Translations under genes and position numbers: made by a program
Part shown: piece by piece, positions 54,000 through 63,258 of the stretch
Layout of the letters: every line of letters starts with the position of its first letter
Numbering within the stretch: the stretch's first letter is position 1
The notes under the pieces: generated by a model
Told to the model about the DNA's origin: nothing
What the model saw: the letters and a program-made list of their open reading frames with translations, nothing else
The model's database searches: none
NCBI RefSeq assembly: GCF_003206155.1
Contig: NZ_PZJV01000001.1
Span: 1,133,314 to 1,197,313, forward strand
Length of the DNA: 64,000 bases
DNA from: Salinicola halophilus
GTDB lineage: Bacteria > Pseudomonadota > Gammaproteobacteria > Pseudomonadales > Halomonadaceae
Reading direction: 5' to 3'

Positions 54000-54456
54000 G
54001 ATCGTGATCTCCTCGAATGAAATAAGGGGAGACACCGAAAAGCGCCCTCCCGTCCAGCCGAACCGATGCTATCGGCTCGCCCGCTGTGCGGCAAGTATCC
54101 ACCCCGGAGGCTAAAAACTCAAGCATAACAGTTACTTACGAAACCCTCTCATCTGCTATCGATTGGCAGGTGAGAACGCGGGTGATAACGACTCGCGCCG
54201 CGATGTCCGCTCGATCGGCGGCTTGCGTCGAAATTATCGAGCGTGATCAAGGAGATGTCATGGAGGCGGGAAACGGCTGATGTTGCGCGGGGAGGGGTTC
54301 GGGATCGCCCATCGGCCGTGAAGTATCGATCAAGGAACCGCGAGGTGTCGGTCAAGGGATGACGACACGCCGCCCCCAGTGGAAGCATCAATGAGCAGAA
54401 GCGGTTGGAGAACGAGCGAGCCGTACCGCAGGCGCGGATGCCGCGAGACAACGGCG
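54000..54456. other. Intergenic space between bfr and bfd
   Basis: 457 bp with no convincing gene. It contains two related 14-15-bp stretches (TATCGATCAAGGAA at about 54326 and TGTCGGTCAAGGG at about 54347), and no clear Fur box of its own. It probably contains the bfr promoter. Confidence 0.4.
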
Positions 54457-54660
54457 CTACACGGCATAGGCGAGATCCGGCGACATCTCGAACTCTCGGC
54501 TGATCGCCTCGCGCATGACCTGCTTGCCGGTGCAGGCGCACTTGCCGCACTGGCCGGCGCAGCCGGTCGCTTCGCGCACCGCACGCCAGCTTCTCGCGCC
54601 GTCGCTGACGGCACTTTCGATATCTCGATCGGTGACACCCACGCAAAGACAGACGTACAC
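54457..54660 (-). CDS. bfd: Bacterioferritin-associated ferredoxin Bfd
   Basis: 67-aa [2Fe-2S] protein that passes electrons to Bfr to release stored iron. Cluster cysteines Cys4 and Cys6 (MYVCLCVG) and Cys38 and Cys41 (GQCGKC) match E. coli Bfd spacing; extra cysteines Cys34 and Cys43 flank the second pair. A Fur-like box lies 30-50 bp upstream, consistent with iron-starvation induction. Confidence 0.94.
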   Translation of the reverse strand: MYVCLCVGVTDRDIESAVSDGARSWRAVREATGCAGQCGKCACTGKQVMREAISREFEMSPDLAYAV

Positions 54661-54688
54661 GGCAAACCCCTTGATCGGCTCTGTCGTG

Positions 54689-54708
54689 AATGTAAATGAT
54701 TCGCATAG
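54689..54708 (-). promoter_or_regulatory. Fur-like box upstream of bfd
   Basis: AATGTAAATGATTCGCATAG resembles gammaproteobacterial Fur sites of the form AATGAGAATGATTCGCAT. It lies about 30 bp from the bfd ATG, over the expected promoter. Confidence 0.55.
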
Positions 54709-54802
54709 GCACTTTCAACTAGGAATCGTGTGCGAATACGGCCGACTTTCGTCGAGTTGCGGCTCTCGGGTGCCGCAACGCCACCCCGGGTCGCCGTCAC
54801 GC

Positions 54803-54830
54803 AAAAACGCCGCGCCCGGAGGGCGCGGCG
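54803..54830 (-). terminator. Terminator after lptG
   Basis: 10-bp perfect stem CGCCGCGCCC/GGGCGCGGCG with a 3-base loop; on the minus strand it is followed by TTTTTGC. It lies 35 bp past the lptG stop. Confidence 0.9.
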
Positions 54831-54864
54831 TGCGTCTTACGAGAATGACGAGGAGCCGGCGGAT

Positions 54865-55926
54865 TCAGCCGGTGCGTCGCAGCAGCCAGAACCCCAGTAG
54901 ATAGCAGGTCGCCGTGGGCACGATCACCGCCAGCGCGGGGGAGAAACCGAAGAGAACCGAGGCCGGCGCCAGCAGGTCCTGCAGGTACTTGAAGGTCAGT
55001 CCGACGATCACGCCATAGAAGATCCGCGTGCCGGCGGCGACGGTACGCAGCGGGCCGAAGACGAACGACGCCGCCAGCAGCACCAGCCCTGCCAGGGTCA
55101 CCGGCAGCAGAATCTTCTGCCAGAAGTAGAGCAGCGGCTGGGTCGCCTCCTGACCCTGAGTGCGCAGGTAGCTGGCGTACTTCCACAGACTCGTGACCGG
55201 CTGGCTATCCAGCGGGCGCAGCAGCCGGTTGAGCTGGGCGGGCGTCAGCGCGGTCTCCCAGGTCTCGCTCTCGCGTCTTTCGACCCGGGTGCCGTCGTCG
55301 TCGAAAAAGGTCGTCGCGACGTTCTCCAGCCGCCAGGCATCACCCTCCCAGACCGCGCGCTCCGCTTCCGAGGCCTGCGTCAGCTCCTGGTCGTCGAAGA
55401 CGTAGCGGCGCACGTTGATGACGGTGTCGTCGGCGCGAATGGTCCCGAAGCGATAGAAATCATCCCCCTCTCGCTGCCAGCCGCCGCCGCGGGAGAGCAC
55501 CGCATCGGCCCCTTCCGACTGCTCCAGCCGCCAGGCCGCGGCGTGCTGTTCGGTGACGGGGCTCACGTATTCGCCGATCGCCATGGTGATCAGAATCACC
55601 AGCACCAGCGGTTTGAGCACGCCGAGCAGAATGCGGCCCAGCGAACGCCCCGCGGCCCGCATTACCGTCAGCTCGTTGCTGGAGGCCATCGTCCCCAGTC
55701 CGATCAGCGAGCCGATCAGCACGCCCACCGGGGCGTACTCGTAGAAACGCCACGGCAGGCGCATGAGAAGATAGAGCAGCACGTCGAAGGCGGAGTAGTT
55801 GCCCCCGACATCGCCGAGGTCGTTGATGTAGGAGATCACCAGATCGAGCCCCAGCACCATGATCTGCACGACGAGCATCGCCCCCAGCACGTTGCGGGCG
55901 ATGTAGCGATCGAGACGGTCGAACAT
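54865..55926 (-). CDS. lptG: Lipopolysaccharide export permease LptG
   Basis: Inner-membrane subunit of the LptB2FGC ATP-driven LPS extractor. 353 aa from ATG 55926: N-terminal helices (LDRYIARNVLGAMLVVQIMVLGLDLV), a periplasmic beta-jellyroll (about 130-270, VDRRYVFDDQELT-type strands) and three C-terminal helices ending WLLRRTG. It overlaps lptF by one base (TGATG). A reading frame to 56652 runs back into lptF in another frame and is not coding. Confidence 0.95.
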   Translation of the reverse strand: MFDRLDRYIARNVLGAMLVVQIMVLGLDLVISYINDLGDVGGNYSAFDVLLYLLMRLPWRFYEYAPVGVLIGSLIGLGTMASSNELTVMRAAGRSLGRILLGVLKPLVLVILITMAIGEYVSPVTEQHAAAWRLEQSEGADAVLSRGGGWQREGDDFYRFGTIRADDTVINVRRYVFDDQELTQASEAERAVWEGDAWRLENVATTFFDDDGTRVERRESETWETALTPAQLNRLLRPLDSQPVTSLWKYASYLRTQGQEATQPLLYFWQKILLPVTLAGLVLLAASFVFGPLRTVAAGTRIFYGVIVGLTFKYLQDLLAPASVLFGFSPALAVIVPTATCYLLGFWLLRRTG

Positions 55927-57005
55927 CAGCGGCCTCCCCGTTTCTGGTCGCGGCGGGTCAGTATCAGCCCGAGCAGCGCATAGACCGCGTGGATCGGCCA
56001 CATGCCGATGCTCGCCGGCAGGCTCCCGCGGGCTATCGCATCCTGGGCGGCGAGCAGCAGACTCAGATAGCTCACGTGGAGGAAGATGGCCGGCAGCAGC
56101 TTGGCGAAGCGTCCCTGGCGTGGATTGACCCGGGCCAGCGGTAGCGCCAGCAGCGTGAGAATCGGGATCATCAGCGGCATCGACAGCCGCCACTGCAGCT
56201 GCGCCATCGCCTCCTCGCCGCCGTCGGCGATCAGCGCCGGCGTACTCATGAGTTCGCGATCGTCGTTGCGCTCCTGGGTCTCGTCGACGGAGAGCCGCAC
56301 CGCGTAGCTGCCGAATTCGAGACGCTGCCCCGCCGCGCTGCCGGGGTCGACGCTGTAGCGAGAGCCGTTGGAGAGCACCAGAAAACGGCTGCCGGTCTCG
56401 GCGTCGACGGTCTGATAGCCGGTCTCGGCCCGGGTGAGGACCTGCGCCTCGGTGCCGTCGGGCCGCGTCTCCCGCTCGCTGATGAACACCCCTTCCATGC
56501 GCGAATTGTCTTCGCTCAGACGCTCGGTGTAAGCGGTGCGCCAGTTGCCGAAATCCTGAAAACGGCCCGGCGAAAGCAGCGAGAAGTCGAGCTGACTCTC
56601 CTGCTCGTCGATCAGGCGTTCGTTGTGCGCCGCCCCGTAGGGCGTCGCCCACAGACTGCAGGCACCCACCAGCGCGGCGATCATGGCCGCCGGCAGCAGC
56701 GTGACCCGCAGCAGTCGGTTGGGGCTCATGCCGCAGGCGACGAGCACGGTGATCTCGCTGTTGAGATAGAGCTGGCCGTAGGCGAGCAGAATGGCGAGAA
56801 AGAACGACAGCGGCAGCACCAGCTCGAGAAAGCTGGGCATGTGAAAGAGCATCAGCGTACCGAGGGCGCCCAGCGGCAGCTCCCCCTGCGCGGCATCGGT
56901 GAAGTAGCGGATGAAGCGGCTACCCATGATGACCATCAGCAGAATGCCGGCGACCGCCGACATCGTCAGCAGGATCTCGCGTGTCAAATAGCGGAATACG
57001 ATCAA
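55926..57005 (-). CDS. lptF: Lipopolysaccharide export permease LptF
   Basis: Partner of LptG in the LPS transport bridge. 359 aa. I choose TTG 57005: AGGAG lies 6 bp upstream and the product then starts IVFRYLTREILLTMSAVAG, aligning with E. coli LptF (MIIIRYLVRETLKS); the ATG at 57140 would add 45 unlike residues. Six membrane helices flank a periplasmic jellyroll (about 110-250). The pepA gene lies divergently upstream, as in many gammaproteobacteria. Confidence 0.94.
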   Translation of the reverse strand: MIVFRYLTREILLTMSAVAGILLMVIMGSRFIRYFTDAAQGELPLGALGTLMLFHMPSFLELVLPLSFFLAILLAYGQLYLNSEITVLVACGMSPNRLLRVTLLPAAMIAALVGACSLWATPYGAAHNERLIDEQESQLDFSLLSPGRFQDFGNWRTAYTERLSEDNSRMEGVFISERETRPDGTEAQVLTRAETGYQTVDAETGSRFLVLSNGSRYSVDPGSAAGQRLEFGSYAVRLSVDETQERNDDRELMSTPALIADGGEEAMAQLQWRLSMPLMIPILTLLALPLARVNPRQGRFAKLLPAIFLHVSYLSLLLAAQDAIARGSLPASIGMWPIHAVYALLGLILTRRDQKRGGR

Positions 57006-57388
57006 TCTAGACTCCTGGCAACATCCACCCCTGGTCTGACTTCCTATCGAGCGTCGCGCGGCATCGACGAGAAGCCCTTCCGAAAGATTCGAGACGCGCC
57101 TCGCGGGTAGCGGCCTAAGGGCGCCGGCGTGCTTGTGCAACCTCGGCGCGCATTGCGTAAACTGGCGCGAAGACCGGTTCGAGTTCGTCCTTCACGTGGC
57201 AAGCGCGACGCTCGCGCAAGCGGTCGGATGGCGCGATGCGTGGCTTTTTCTCTCGCGACTTTATTTCTCTCGCGGCTTTCAGCCTCGTCGTCATCTTCGA
57301 CCGGCGCCATTATCCGGAATCATTAAGCACTTGTCTCGCCGCCGAGACCTGTGACGCAAAGCCAGCGCAATCGTTCATTGGAGACGAC
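57006..57388. other. Divergent promoter region between lptF and pepA
   Basis: 383 bp with no gene. It contains the AGGAG of lptF at its left edge and the pepA GGAGA site at its right edge. Apart from short AT-rich patches around 57240-57330 (possible -10 elements) nothing definite can be said. Confidence 0.4.
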
Positions 57389-58906
57389 ATGGAATTTTCC
57401 GTAATCACCGTCAATCCGGCCAAGGTCGAGACCGACTGCCTCGTGGTACCGCTGTTCGAGGACGGCGACCTGCTCTCTGCCGCCGCCAGGCTGGATGACG
57501 CCAGCGAACGGTTGATCGCCCAACTGCTCGAACGCGGCGACTTCGCCCCGGAACTCGCCAACGTCCAGCTGGTGCCGTTCGCCCCGGGGCTCAGCGGCGA
57601 GCGTTTGATGCTGGTGGGGCTCGGCAAGCGCGAGCGCTTCAATGAAGGCAGCCTGCGCAAGGCGCTAGACGCGGCGTTCGCAAGCCTTGCCAAGCTGCCG
57701 GTCGCAAGCGCCGCCGTCGCCTTCACCGATGCCACGCTCGACGATCGCGACATTGCCTGGAGCGCCCAGATGACGCTGGAAGCGGCGATCCGCGCGGTCT
57801 ATCGCTTCGATCAGTGCAAATCGACGCCGATCCCGGCGGCCGCCCTCTCGCGGGTGGAGCTGATCATCGACGACGCCAAGCACAGTGAGGCCGCCGAAGC
57901 CGGGGCACGTATCGGCGCCGCCCTCGGCGACGGCGTCAATTACGCCCGCACGCTGGGCAACCTGCCGGGCAACATCTGCACGCCGAGCTATCTCGCCGCG
58001 CAGGCCGAAGAGATGGGTGCCGGCTCCGGCGGCAACCTGTCGGTGGAGATTCTCGACGAAGCGCAGCTCGAGACCCTCGGCGCGCACTCCCTGCTCTCGG
58101 TAGGTCGCGGCAGCGAAGAGCCCTCCAAGCTGATCGTGATGACGTACCAAGGCGCGGAAGACACCGACGAGGCGCCTCACGTGCTGGTCGGCAAGGGCAT
58201 CACCTTCGACAGCGGCGGCATCTCGATCAAGGGCGGCGCCGGCATGGACGAGATGAAGTTCGACATGTGCGGCGCGGCGAGCGTGTTCGGCACGATGAAG
58301 AGCGTTCTCGCCCTCAAGCCGAAGATCAACGTGATCGCCATCGTCGCCAGTGCCGAGAACATGCCGGACGGTCGGGCGATCAAGCCGGGCGACATCGTCA
58401 CCACGCTCAAGGGCCTTACCGTCGAGATTCTCAACACCGACGCCGAAGGCCGACTCGTGCTGTGCGACGCGCTCACCTACGCCGAACGCTTCAACCCGGC
58501 CAGCGTCGTCGACATCGCCACCCTCACCGGCGCCTGCATGATTGCGCTGGGCGACCACGCAAGCGGGCTCTTCTCGAACGACGACGATCTCGCCCTCGAC
58601 CTGCTCGACGCCGGCGAAGCGTCCTGGGATCGCGCTTGGCACATGCCGCTGTGGGAGGACTACCAGCAGCAGCTCGACTCCAACTTCGCGGATCTGGCGA
58701 ACATTGGCGGACGTCCGGCCGGGGCGATCACCGCCGCCTGCTTCCTGTCACGCTTCGCCGACAAGTACCCGTGGGCACACCTCGACATCGCCGGCACCGG
58801 CTGGACCGGTGGCAAGCAGAAAGGCGCCAGCGGTCGTCCGGTGGGGCTGCTGACTCGCTATCTGCTCGATCGCGAGAACGAGCACGTCGTCACCGACGAA
58901 ACCTGA
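57389..58906 (+). CDS. pepA: Leucyl aminopeptidase PepA
   Basis: Cytosolic dizinc (or Mn) M17 peptidase, 505 aa, hexameric; also a DNA-binding architectural protein in E. coli (Xer recombination). It has the M17 signature NTDAEGRLVL (349-358), metal ligands at Lys269/Asp274 (KGITFDSGG) and the N-terminal macro-like domain to about 160. ATG 57389 follows GGAGA. An in-frame extension to 57236 is without support. In E. coli the order is pepA-holC-valS; here ilvE, a VOC gene and an SDR gene lie in between. Confidence 0.95.
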   Translation: MEFSVITVNPAKVETDCLVVPLFEDGDLLSAAARLDDASERLIAQLLERGDFAPELANVQLVPFAPGLSGERLMLVGLGKRERFNEGSLRKALDAAFASLAKLPVASAAVAFTDATLDDRDIAWSAQMTLEAAIRAVYRFDQCKSTPIPAAALSRVELIIDDAKHSEAAEAGARIGAALGDGVNYARTLGNLPGNICTPSYLAAQAEEMGAGSGGNLSVEILDEAQLETLGAHSLLSVGRGSEEPSKLIVMTYQGAEDTDEAPHVLVGKGITFDSGGISIKGGAGMDEMKFDMCGAASVFGTMKSVLALKPKINVIAIVASAENMPDGRAIKPGDIVTTLKGLTVEILNTDAEGRLVLCDALTYAERFNPASVVDIATLTGACMIALGDHASGLFSNDDDLALDLLDAGEASWDRAWHMPLWEDYQQQLDSNFADLANIGGRPAGAITAACFLSRFADKYPWAHLDIAGTGWTGGKQKGASGRPVGLLTRYLLDRENEHVVTDET

Positions 58907-59116
58907 TAGCGGCCCGCGGACGATGGCGGGCGGACGACGGTCGTAGAGGGGCTCGGCGCCCCTCTTCGCACCCAACCGTTTGCATGCTAATTTGAATCTC
59001 CGCCGCGCGTCGGCGGATGCCATCGTCATCGACCGCAGTCCCCTCAACACCTCATCGAACGACTCGCGTGACGCCGCCCATCGATACGTCGGCGTCACCG
59101 CCGCAGGAGAGCCGCA

Positions 59117-60217
59117 GTGTCCACTCAAGGTTTCGAAGCCCGCCCCTCGTCCACGCCGCTCGACGCGAGTCTTCGCGCCGGCATTCTCGCCAACCCGGGT
59201 TTCGGGCGTTACTTCACCGATCACATGGTCCACGTGCGCTGGAGCAAGCCGACCGGCTGGCAGCGCGGGGAAGTCCGCCCTTACGGTCCGCTGCAGATCG
59301 ATCCGGCCTCGCCGGTGCTGCACTACGGCCAGGAGATCTTCGAGGGCATCAAGGCCTACCGTCACGCCGACGGCTCGGTCTGGACCTTCCGCCCGGAGAA
59401 GAACGCCGCGCGCTTTCGCGCCTCGGCGCGCCGCCTCGCCCTGCCGGAACTCGACGACGAGACTTTCCTCGGCTCGCTCAAGGCGCTGCTGGCGCATGAC
59501 GCCGCCTGGGTGCCGACGCCGCAGAACGATAGCGAAGAGTGCAGCCTCTACCTGCGCCCGTTCATGATCGGCAACGGCAAGTCGCTGGGCGTGAAACCCG
59601 CCGCCGAAGTCGACTACTACCTGATCGCTTCGCCGGCGGCGGCCTACTTCAAGGGCGGCGGCAAGCCGGTCTCGATCTGGCTCTCCCAGCACTACAACCG
59701 CGCTGCCCCCGGCGGTACGGGGGCAGCCAAATGCGGCGGCAACTACGCCGCCTCGCTGCTGGCCCAGGCCGAAGCGGAAGCCCACGGCTGCGACCAGGTC
59801 GCCTTTCTGGATGCCGCCGAGAACCGCTGGATCGAAGAGCTCGGCGGCATGAACCTGTTCTTCGTCTACCGGGACGGCCGGCTGGTCACGCCGGCGCTGA
59901 CCGGCACCATCCTCGAGGGCGTGACGCGGGACTCCATCCTCGAACTCGCCCGCGACGAAGGCCTGACGCCGGAAGAGCGCGCCATCAGCATCGATGAGTG
60001 GCGCGACGGCATCGCCAGCGGCGAGATCGTCGAGGTGTTCGCCTGTGGCACGGCGGCGGTGATCACCCAGATCGGCCAGCTGGTGACCGAAGCGGATCGC
60101 GTGGTCACGCCTGAGGTGGGAGCGGATGCGATCAGCACTCGACTGCGCAAGCGGCTGCTGGACATCCAGTACGGTCGCAGCGAAGACACCCGCGGCTGGC
60201 TGATGCAGCTGGCCTGA
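59117..60217 (+). CDS. ilvE: Branched-chain amino acid aminotransferase IlvE
   Basis: PLP-dependent (fold type IV) transaminase for the last step of Val, Leu and Ile synthesis. 366 aa, the length of the BCAT-II group rather than the 309-aa E. coli type. PLP lysine Lys205 in AAKCGGNYAASL, and GQEIFEGIKAYR and LFFVYRDGRLVTPALTGTILEGVTR segments are typical. GTG start with AGGAG upstream. Confidence 0.95.
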   Translation: MSTQGFEARPSSTPLDASLRAGILANPGFGRYFTDHMVHVRWSKPTGWQRGEVRPYGPLQIDPASPVLHYGQEIFEGIKAYRHADGSVWTFRPEKNAARFRASARRLALPELDDETFLGSLKALLAHDAAWVPTPQNDSEECSLYLRPFMIGNGKSLGVKPAAEVDYYLIASPAAAYFKGGGKPVSIWLSQHYNRAAPGGTGAAKCGGNYAASLLAQAEAEAHGCDQVAFLDAAENRWIEELGGMNLFFVYRDGRLVTPALTGTILEGVTRDSILELARDEGLTPEERAISIDEWRDGIASGEIVEVFACGTAAVITQIGQLVTEADRVVTPEVGADAISTRLRKRLLDIQYGRSEDTRGWLMQLA

Positions 60218-60338
60218 TTCCGACCTACGCTGAATGCCCGAGCGCCGACTCGAGCGACGATGACCGCCTGCAGGGCGGTCATCGTGCTTGTGGTCGCCGT
60301 GTCACGCTTGTTGCTACCGTTTCACCATGGAGAGACAC

Positions 60339-60737
60339 ATGTTCAGCCACGTCATGATCGGTACCAACGATATCGCCCGCGCCAAGCGTTTCTACGACGC
60401 CGTGCTGGGGACGCTCGGCGTCGAGGCGGGCCAGCTCGGCGAACGCAAGGGCGTTCAGCGGGTCTTCTACCGTCACGACGGCGATGCCTTCGCCGTCACC
60501 GAGCCGATCGACGGTCAGCCAGCCACCGTGGGCAACGGCAGCACGTTCGCCTTTCGCTGTACCTCTTCCGAGCAGGCACAGCGCTTTCACGATGTCGCCG
60601 TCGCCAATGGCGGTACGACTGCCGAGGACGCGCCGGGCGTTCGTCACGCCGCCATGGGTGAGATGTTCCTCGCCTACGTTCGTGACCCGGACGGCCACAA
60701 GCTCTGCGCCATTCACCGTATCGAGCCCGCCGAGTGA
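60339..60737 (+). CDS. VOC-family (glyoxalase-like) protein
   Basis: 132 aa of the vicinal-oxygen-chelate fold: two betaalphabetabetabeta modules, MFSHVMIGTNDIARAKRFYDAVLG and EMFLAYVRDPDGHKLCAIHRIEP. Metal ligands are likely His4, and a C-terminal Glu/His set (the RDPDGHK loop). Function not determinable; such proteins include glyoxalases, dioxygenases and resistance proteins. ATG 60339 with GGAGA upstream. The SDR gene follows 56 bp later. Confidence 0.85.
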   Translation: MFSHVMIGTNDIARAKRFYDAVLGTLGVEAGQLGERKGVQRVFYRHDGDAFAVTEPIDGQPATVGNGSTFAFRCTSSEQAQRFHDVAVANGGTTAEDAPGVRHAAMGEMFLAYVRDPDGHKLCAIHRIEPAE

Positions 60738-60793
60738 GTCGGACTTCACCGATCGCTCACGACGACAACGACACTGTCCAGGAGAAGAGCCGC

Positions 60794-61534
60794 ATGAAAC
60801 CCGTGATGATCATTACCGGTGCCGGCCGCGGCATCGGCGCCGCGACTGCCGTGATGGCCGCGCAGAAAGGCTACGCCGTGGCGGTCAACTACCGTAGCGA
60901 CAAGGCTTCCGCCGACGCGGTGGTCGCCGAAATCGAAGCCGACGGCGGCCAGGCGCTCGCCGTTCAGGCCGATATCGCCAACGAATCCGAGATCGTCTCG
61001 CTGTTCGAGACCGTGGATCGCGAGCTCGGCCGCGTCGACGTGCTGGTCAACAACGCCGGCATCGTCGATCAGATCAGCCGCGTCGACGAGATGAGCTTTT
61101 CGCGCGTCGACCGCATGATGAAGATCAACGTCGTCGCGCCCTTCGTCTGCGCCCGCGAGGCGATCAAGCGCATGTCGACCACACATGGCGGCAAGGGCGG
61201 CGCCATCGTCAACGTCGGCTCCGCTGCCTCTCACCTCGGCGGTGCCAGCGAATACGTCGACTACGCCGCTTCCAAGGGCGCGATCGACAGCATGACCGAG
61301 GGTCTCTCCAAGGAGGTCGCCGGCGAAGGCATCACGGTCAACACCGTGCGCCCCGGCGTCGTGCGCACCACCATCCACGCCAGCGGCGGCAACCCGGACA
61401 AACCCGATGTCGCGGGCGACGTCATCCCCATGGGCCGCATCGGCGAACCCCAGGAGATCGCCAACGCGATTCTATGGCTGGCCGAAGCCGGGTTCACGAC
61501 GGGCGCGCTGGTGGACGTCGACGGCGGCGTCTAG
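60794..61534 (+). CDS. Short-chain dehydrogenase/reductase
   Basis: 246-aa NAD(P)-dependent classical SDR: TGAGRGIG (8-15), NNAG (86-89), and the catalytic Ser (143 or 146), Tyr157 and Lys161 (YAASK). The C-terminus ending TGALVDVDGGV is that of a 3-oxoacyl/sugar-type reductase. Arg32-34 context (NYRSDK) suggests NADP preference. AGGAG precedes the ATG; a longer frame to 60734 overlaps the VOC gene. Confidence 0.92.
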   Translation: MKPVMIITGAGRGIGAATAVMAAQKGYAVAVNYRSDKASADAVVAEIEADGGQALAVQADIANESEIVSLFETVDRELGRVDVLVNNAGIVDQISRVDEMSFSRVDRMMKINVVAPFVCAREAIKRMSTTHGGKGGAIVNVGSAASHLGGASEYVDYAASKGAIDSMTEGLSKEVAGEGITVNTVRPGVVRTTIHASGGNPDKPDVAGDVIPMGRIGEPQEIANAILWLAEAGFTTGALVDVDGGV

Positions 61535-61719
61535 TTGAGATCGGGCCTGCGCGGGCGATTGGCATCGTTGCCCGACCCGCGCGGGCCTCGCCTAACCCCG
61601 CGTGATATCTCGCTCCTTGCGCGTCGGGCGCCTAGCCACTCATCTCGCTCGGCCGGAATCGCTTTGCCTCGGGCTAGCGCGGCGCCGACTCAGGTAACAT
61701 TGGTCACTCGCAACCCTGG

Positions 61720-61766
61720 CTCGTAGCTCGTAGCTCGTAGCTCGTAGCTCGTAGCTCGTAGCTCGT
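61720..61766. repeat. 7-bp tandem repeat CTCGTAG, six copies plus a partial unit
   Basis: Perfect heptamers start at 61720, 61727, 61734, 61741, 61748 and 61755, then CTCGT. The array ends 15 bp before the holC start, so it occupies the leader and probably the space where a ribosome site or promoter would be. No spacers, hence not CRISPR. Confidence 0.95.
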
Positions 61767-61781
61767 CATCAACGGAATCCC

Positions 61782-62207
61782 ATGACCCAAGTCGATTTCT
61801 ACATCCTCCAGGACACCACCCTCGACGCGCGGCTCGACTTCGCCTGCCGGCTGGCGGAGACGATCTATCGCAAGGGTTACAAGCTGCACATCCACACTCA
61901 GGACGAGGTGATGGCGCGCCAGGTCGACGAGCGCCTCTGGACGTTTCGCGACGAGAGCTACGTGCCTCACGTCGTCGCCGGTGACGAGATGGAGCCTGCG
62001 CCGCCGGTAACCATCGGCTGGGAGAGCGTGCCCGAGCCTGGCGTGCAGGCGATGCTGAACCTTCACGACGAGATCCCCGAGTGGTTCTCCCGCGTCGAAC
62101 GCGTCGCCGAGATCATCAACCAGCATCAGGACGTGTTGCGCACCAAGCGCGCCTGCTGGAAGACCTACAAGGATCGCGGCTACAAAGTCGAAGCGCACAA
62201 GCTGTGA
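61782..62207 (+). CDS. holC: DNA polymerase III chi subunit HolC
   Basis: Links the clamp loader to SSB on single-stranded DNA. 141 aa, matching HolC (E. coli 147): QVDFYILQ, ACRLAETIYRKGYKLHIHT, WTFRDESYVPHVV and the C-terminal YKDRGYKVEAHKL. The ATG is 15 bp after the CTCGTAG repeat; the ribosome site is weak. Normally just upstream of valS; here an extra alpha/beta hydrolase gene lies in between. Confidence 0.94.
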   Translation: MTQVDFYILQDTTLDARLDFACRLAETIYRKGYKLHIHTQDEVMARQVDERLWTFRDESYVPHVVAGDEMEPAPPVTIGWESVPEPGVQAMLNLHDEIPEWFSRVERVAEIINQHQDVLRTKRACWKTYKDRGYKVEAHKL

Positions 62208-62248
62208 ACCAATAGGCAGCAATCGTCCATGAACGATGGGGAACGACA

Positions 62249-63118
62249 ATGTCGTCTTATGGATTTCTGGATTTGCAAAGCGTCCGACTGGTCTATCGAC
62301 AGTCGGGTGATGGCCCCAACGTCGTCTTGCTGCATGGGTTTCCCGACACATTGCAGACGTGGACCACATGTGAACAGGCTCTCAATGCCCACGGATATCG
62401 AACGCTCAATGTCAGTTTACGTGGCTACCCCCCCTCGAGTGTCGCGACTGATGGCGACTATTCGATACCGACGTTAGCAGCGGATGTTCTGTCCCTTCTC
62501 GATAACCTAGAAGTCGATCGCGCTTTCATTCTTGGCCACGACTGGGGGGCTTCAATAGCCTATGCCTTGGCGTCTATCGCGCCGGAACGCTGCCATGCAC
62601 TGATCACGCTCGCCGTTCCTCCTTTGTCTCTGTTCGATTCCTCTAACGAGGAACGCCGAGTACGACCCCACAACGACTATCTTGCGCGAGGGGCGGAGTC
62701 TGCTTCCTTGCTGCTCGCGGATGGAATGCGCGAAGTGGATACACTTTACGAACTATGGAGCCCCAATTGGTTGCCCCCTCACGCGCATATTGCAGAGGTT
62801 AAGAGAGCGCTTGCTCCTCCCGAGGTCGCTAGGGCAACTGTCGATTACTATCGGTACGGCCTGTCAGACGCCGAGCGAAGGCAGCTATTCGTCCCCTTGA
62901 ATGTTCCCGCCCTGATAGTTTACGGAGACGACGAACCCGCTGTCAGACAGCGTCTTTTCATGCGATCCCAGGAGGCCTTTGCCAAGCCCATTACACTCTT
63001 GAGCTTGGCGCGGGTAGGACACTGGCCACACCTCGAAGCGCCCGAGCGCTTCCAGTCGGCGTTAAACGCCTTTCTCATCGATTACCTACTCACAGACGCA
63101 GCAAAGTCATCGCTCTAG
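62249..63118 (+). CDS. Alpha/beta hydrolase, epoxide-hydrolase-like
   Basis: 289-aa hydrolase. HGFPDTLQTW and HDWGASIAYAL (nucleophile Asp, HDWG) are the epoxide hydrolase/haloalkane dehalogenase-type motifs; the C-terminal GHWPHLEAPERFQ supplies the catalytic His. Base composition is less GC-rich than its neighbours holC and valS, and the gene interrupts their usual adjacency, so recent acquisition is likely. The substrate is unknown. ATG 62249 with GGGGAA upstream. Confidence 0.88.
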   Translation: MSSYGFLDLQSVRLVYRQSGDGPNVVLLHGFPDTLQTWTTCEQALNAHGYRTLNVSLRGYPPSSVATDGDYSIPTLAADVLSLLDNLEVDRAFILGHDWGASIAYALASIAPERCHALITLAVPPLSLFDSSNEERRVRPHNDYLARGAESASLLLADGMREVDTLYELWSPNWLPPHAHIAEVKRALAPPEVARATVDYYRYGLSDAERRQLFVPLNVPALIVYGDDEPAVRQRLFMRSQEAFAKPITLLSLARVGHWPHLEAPERFQSALNAFLIDYLLTDAAKSSL

Positions 63119-63258
63119 CTCGCTTGTGGCGCCGTCTCACACCCCACCCTGACGCCACACCCACCCAGCGGTTATAATTCCCGTCATTTTTACGATGCCG
63201 CACCCGCGCCAGAGGTGCGTCGCACGTCGTCGTCACCGTTGCCCAATCGAGTCGCTCC

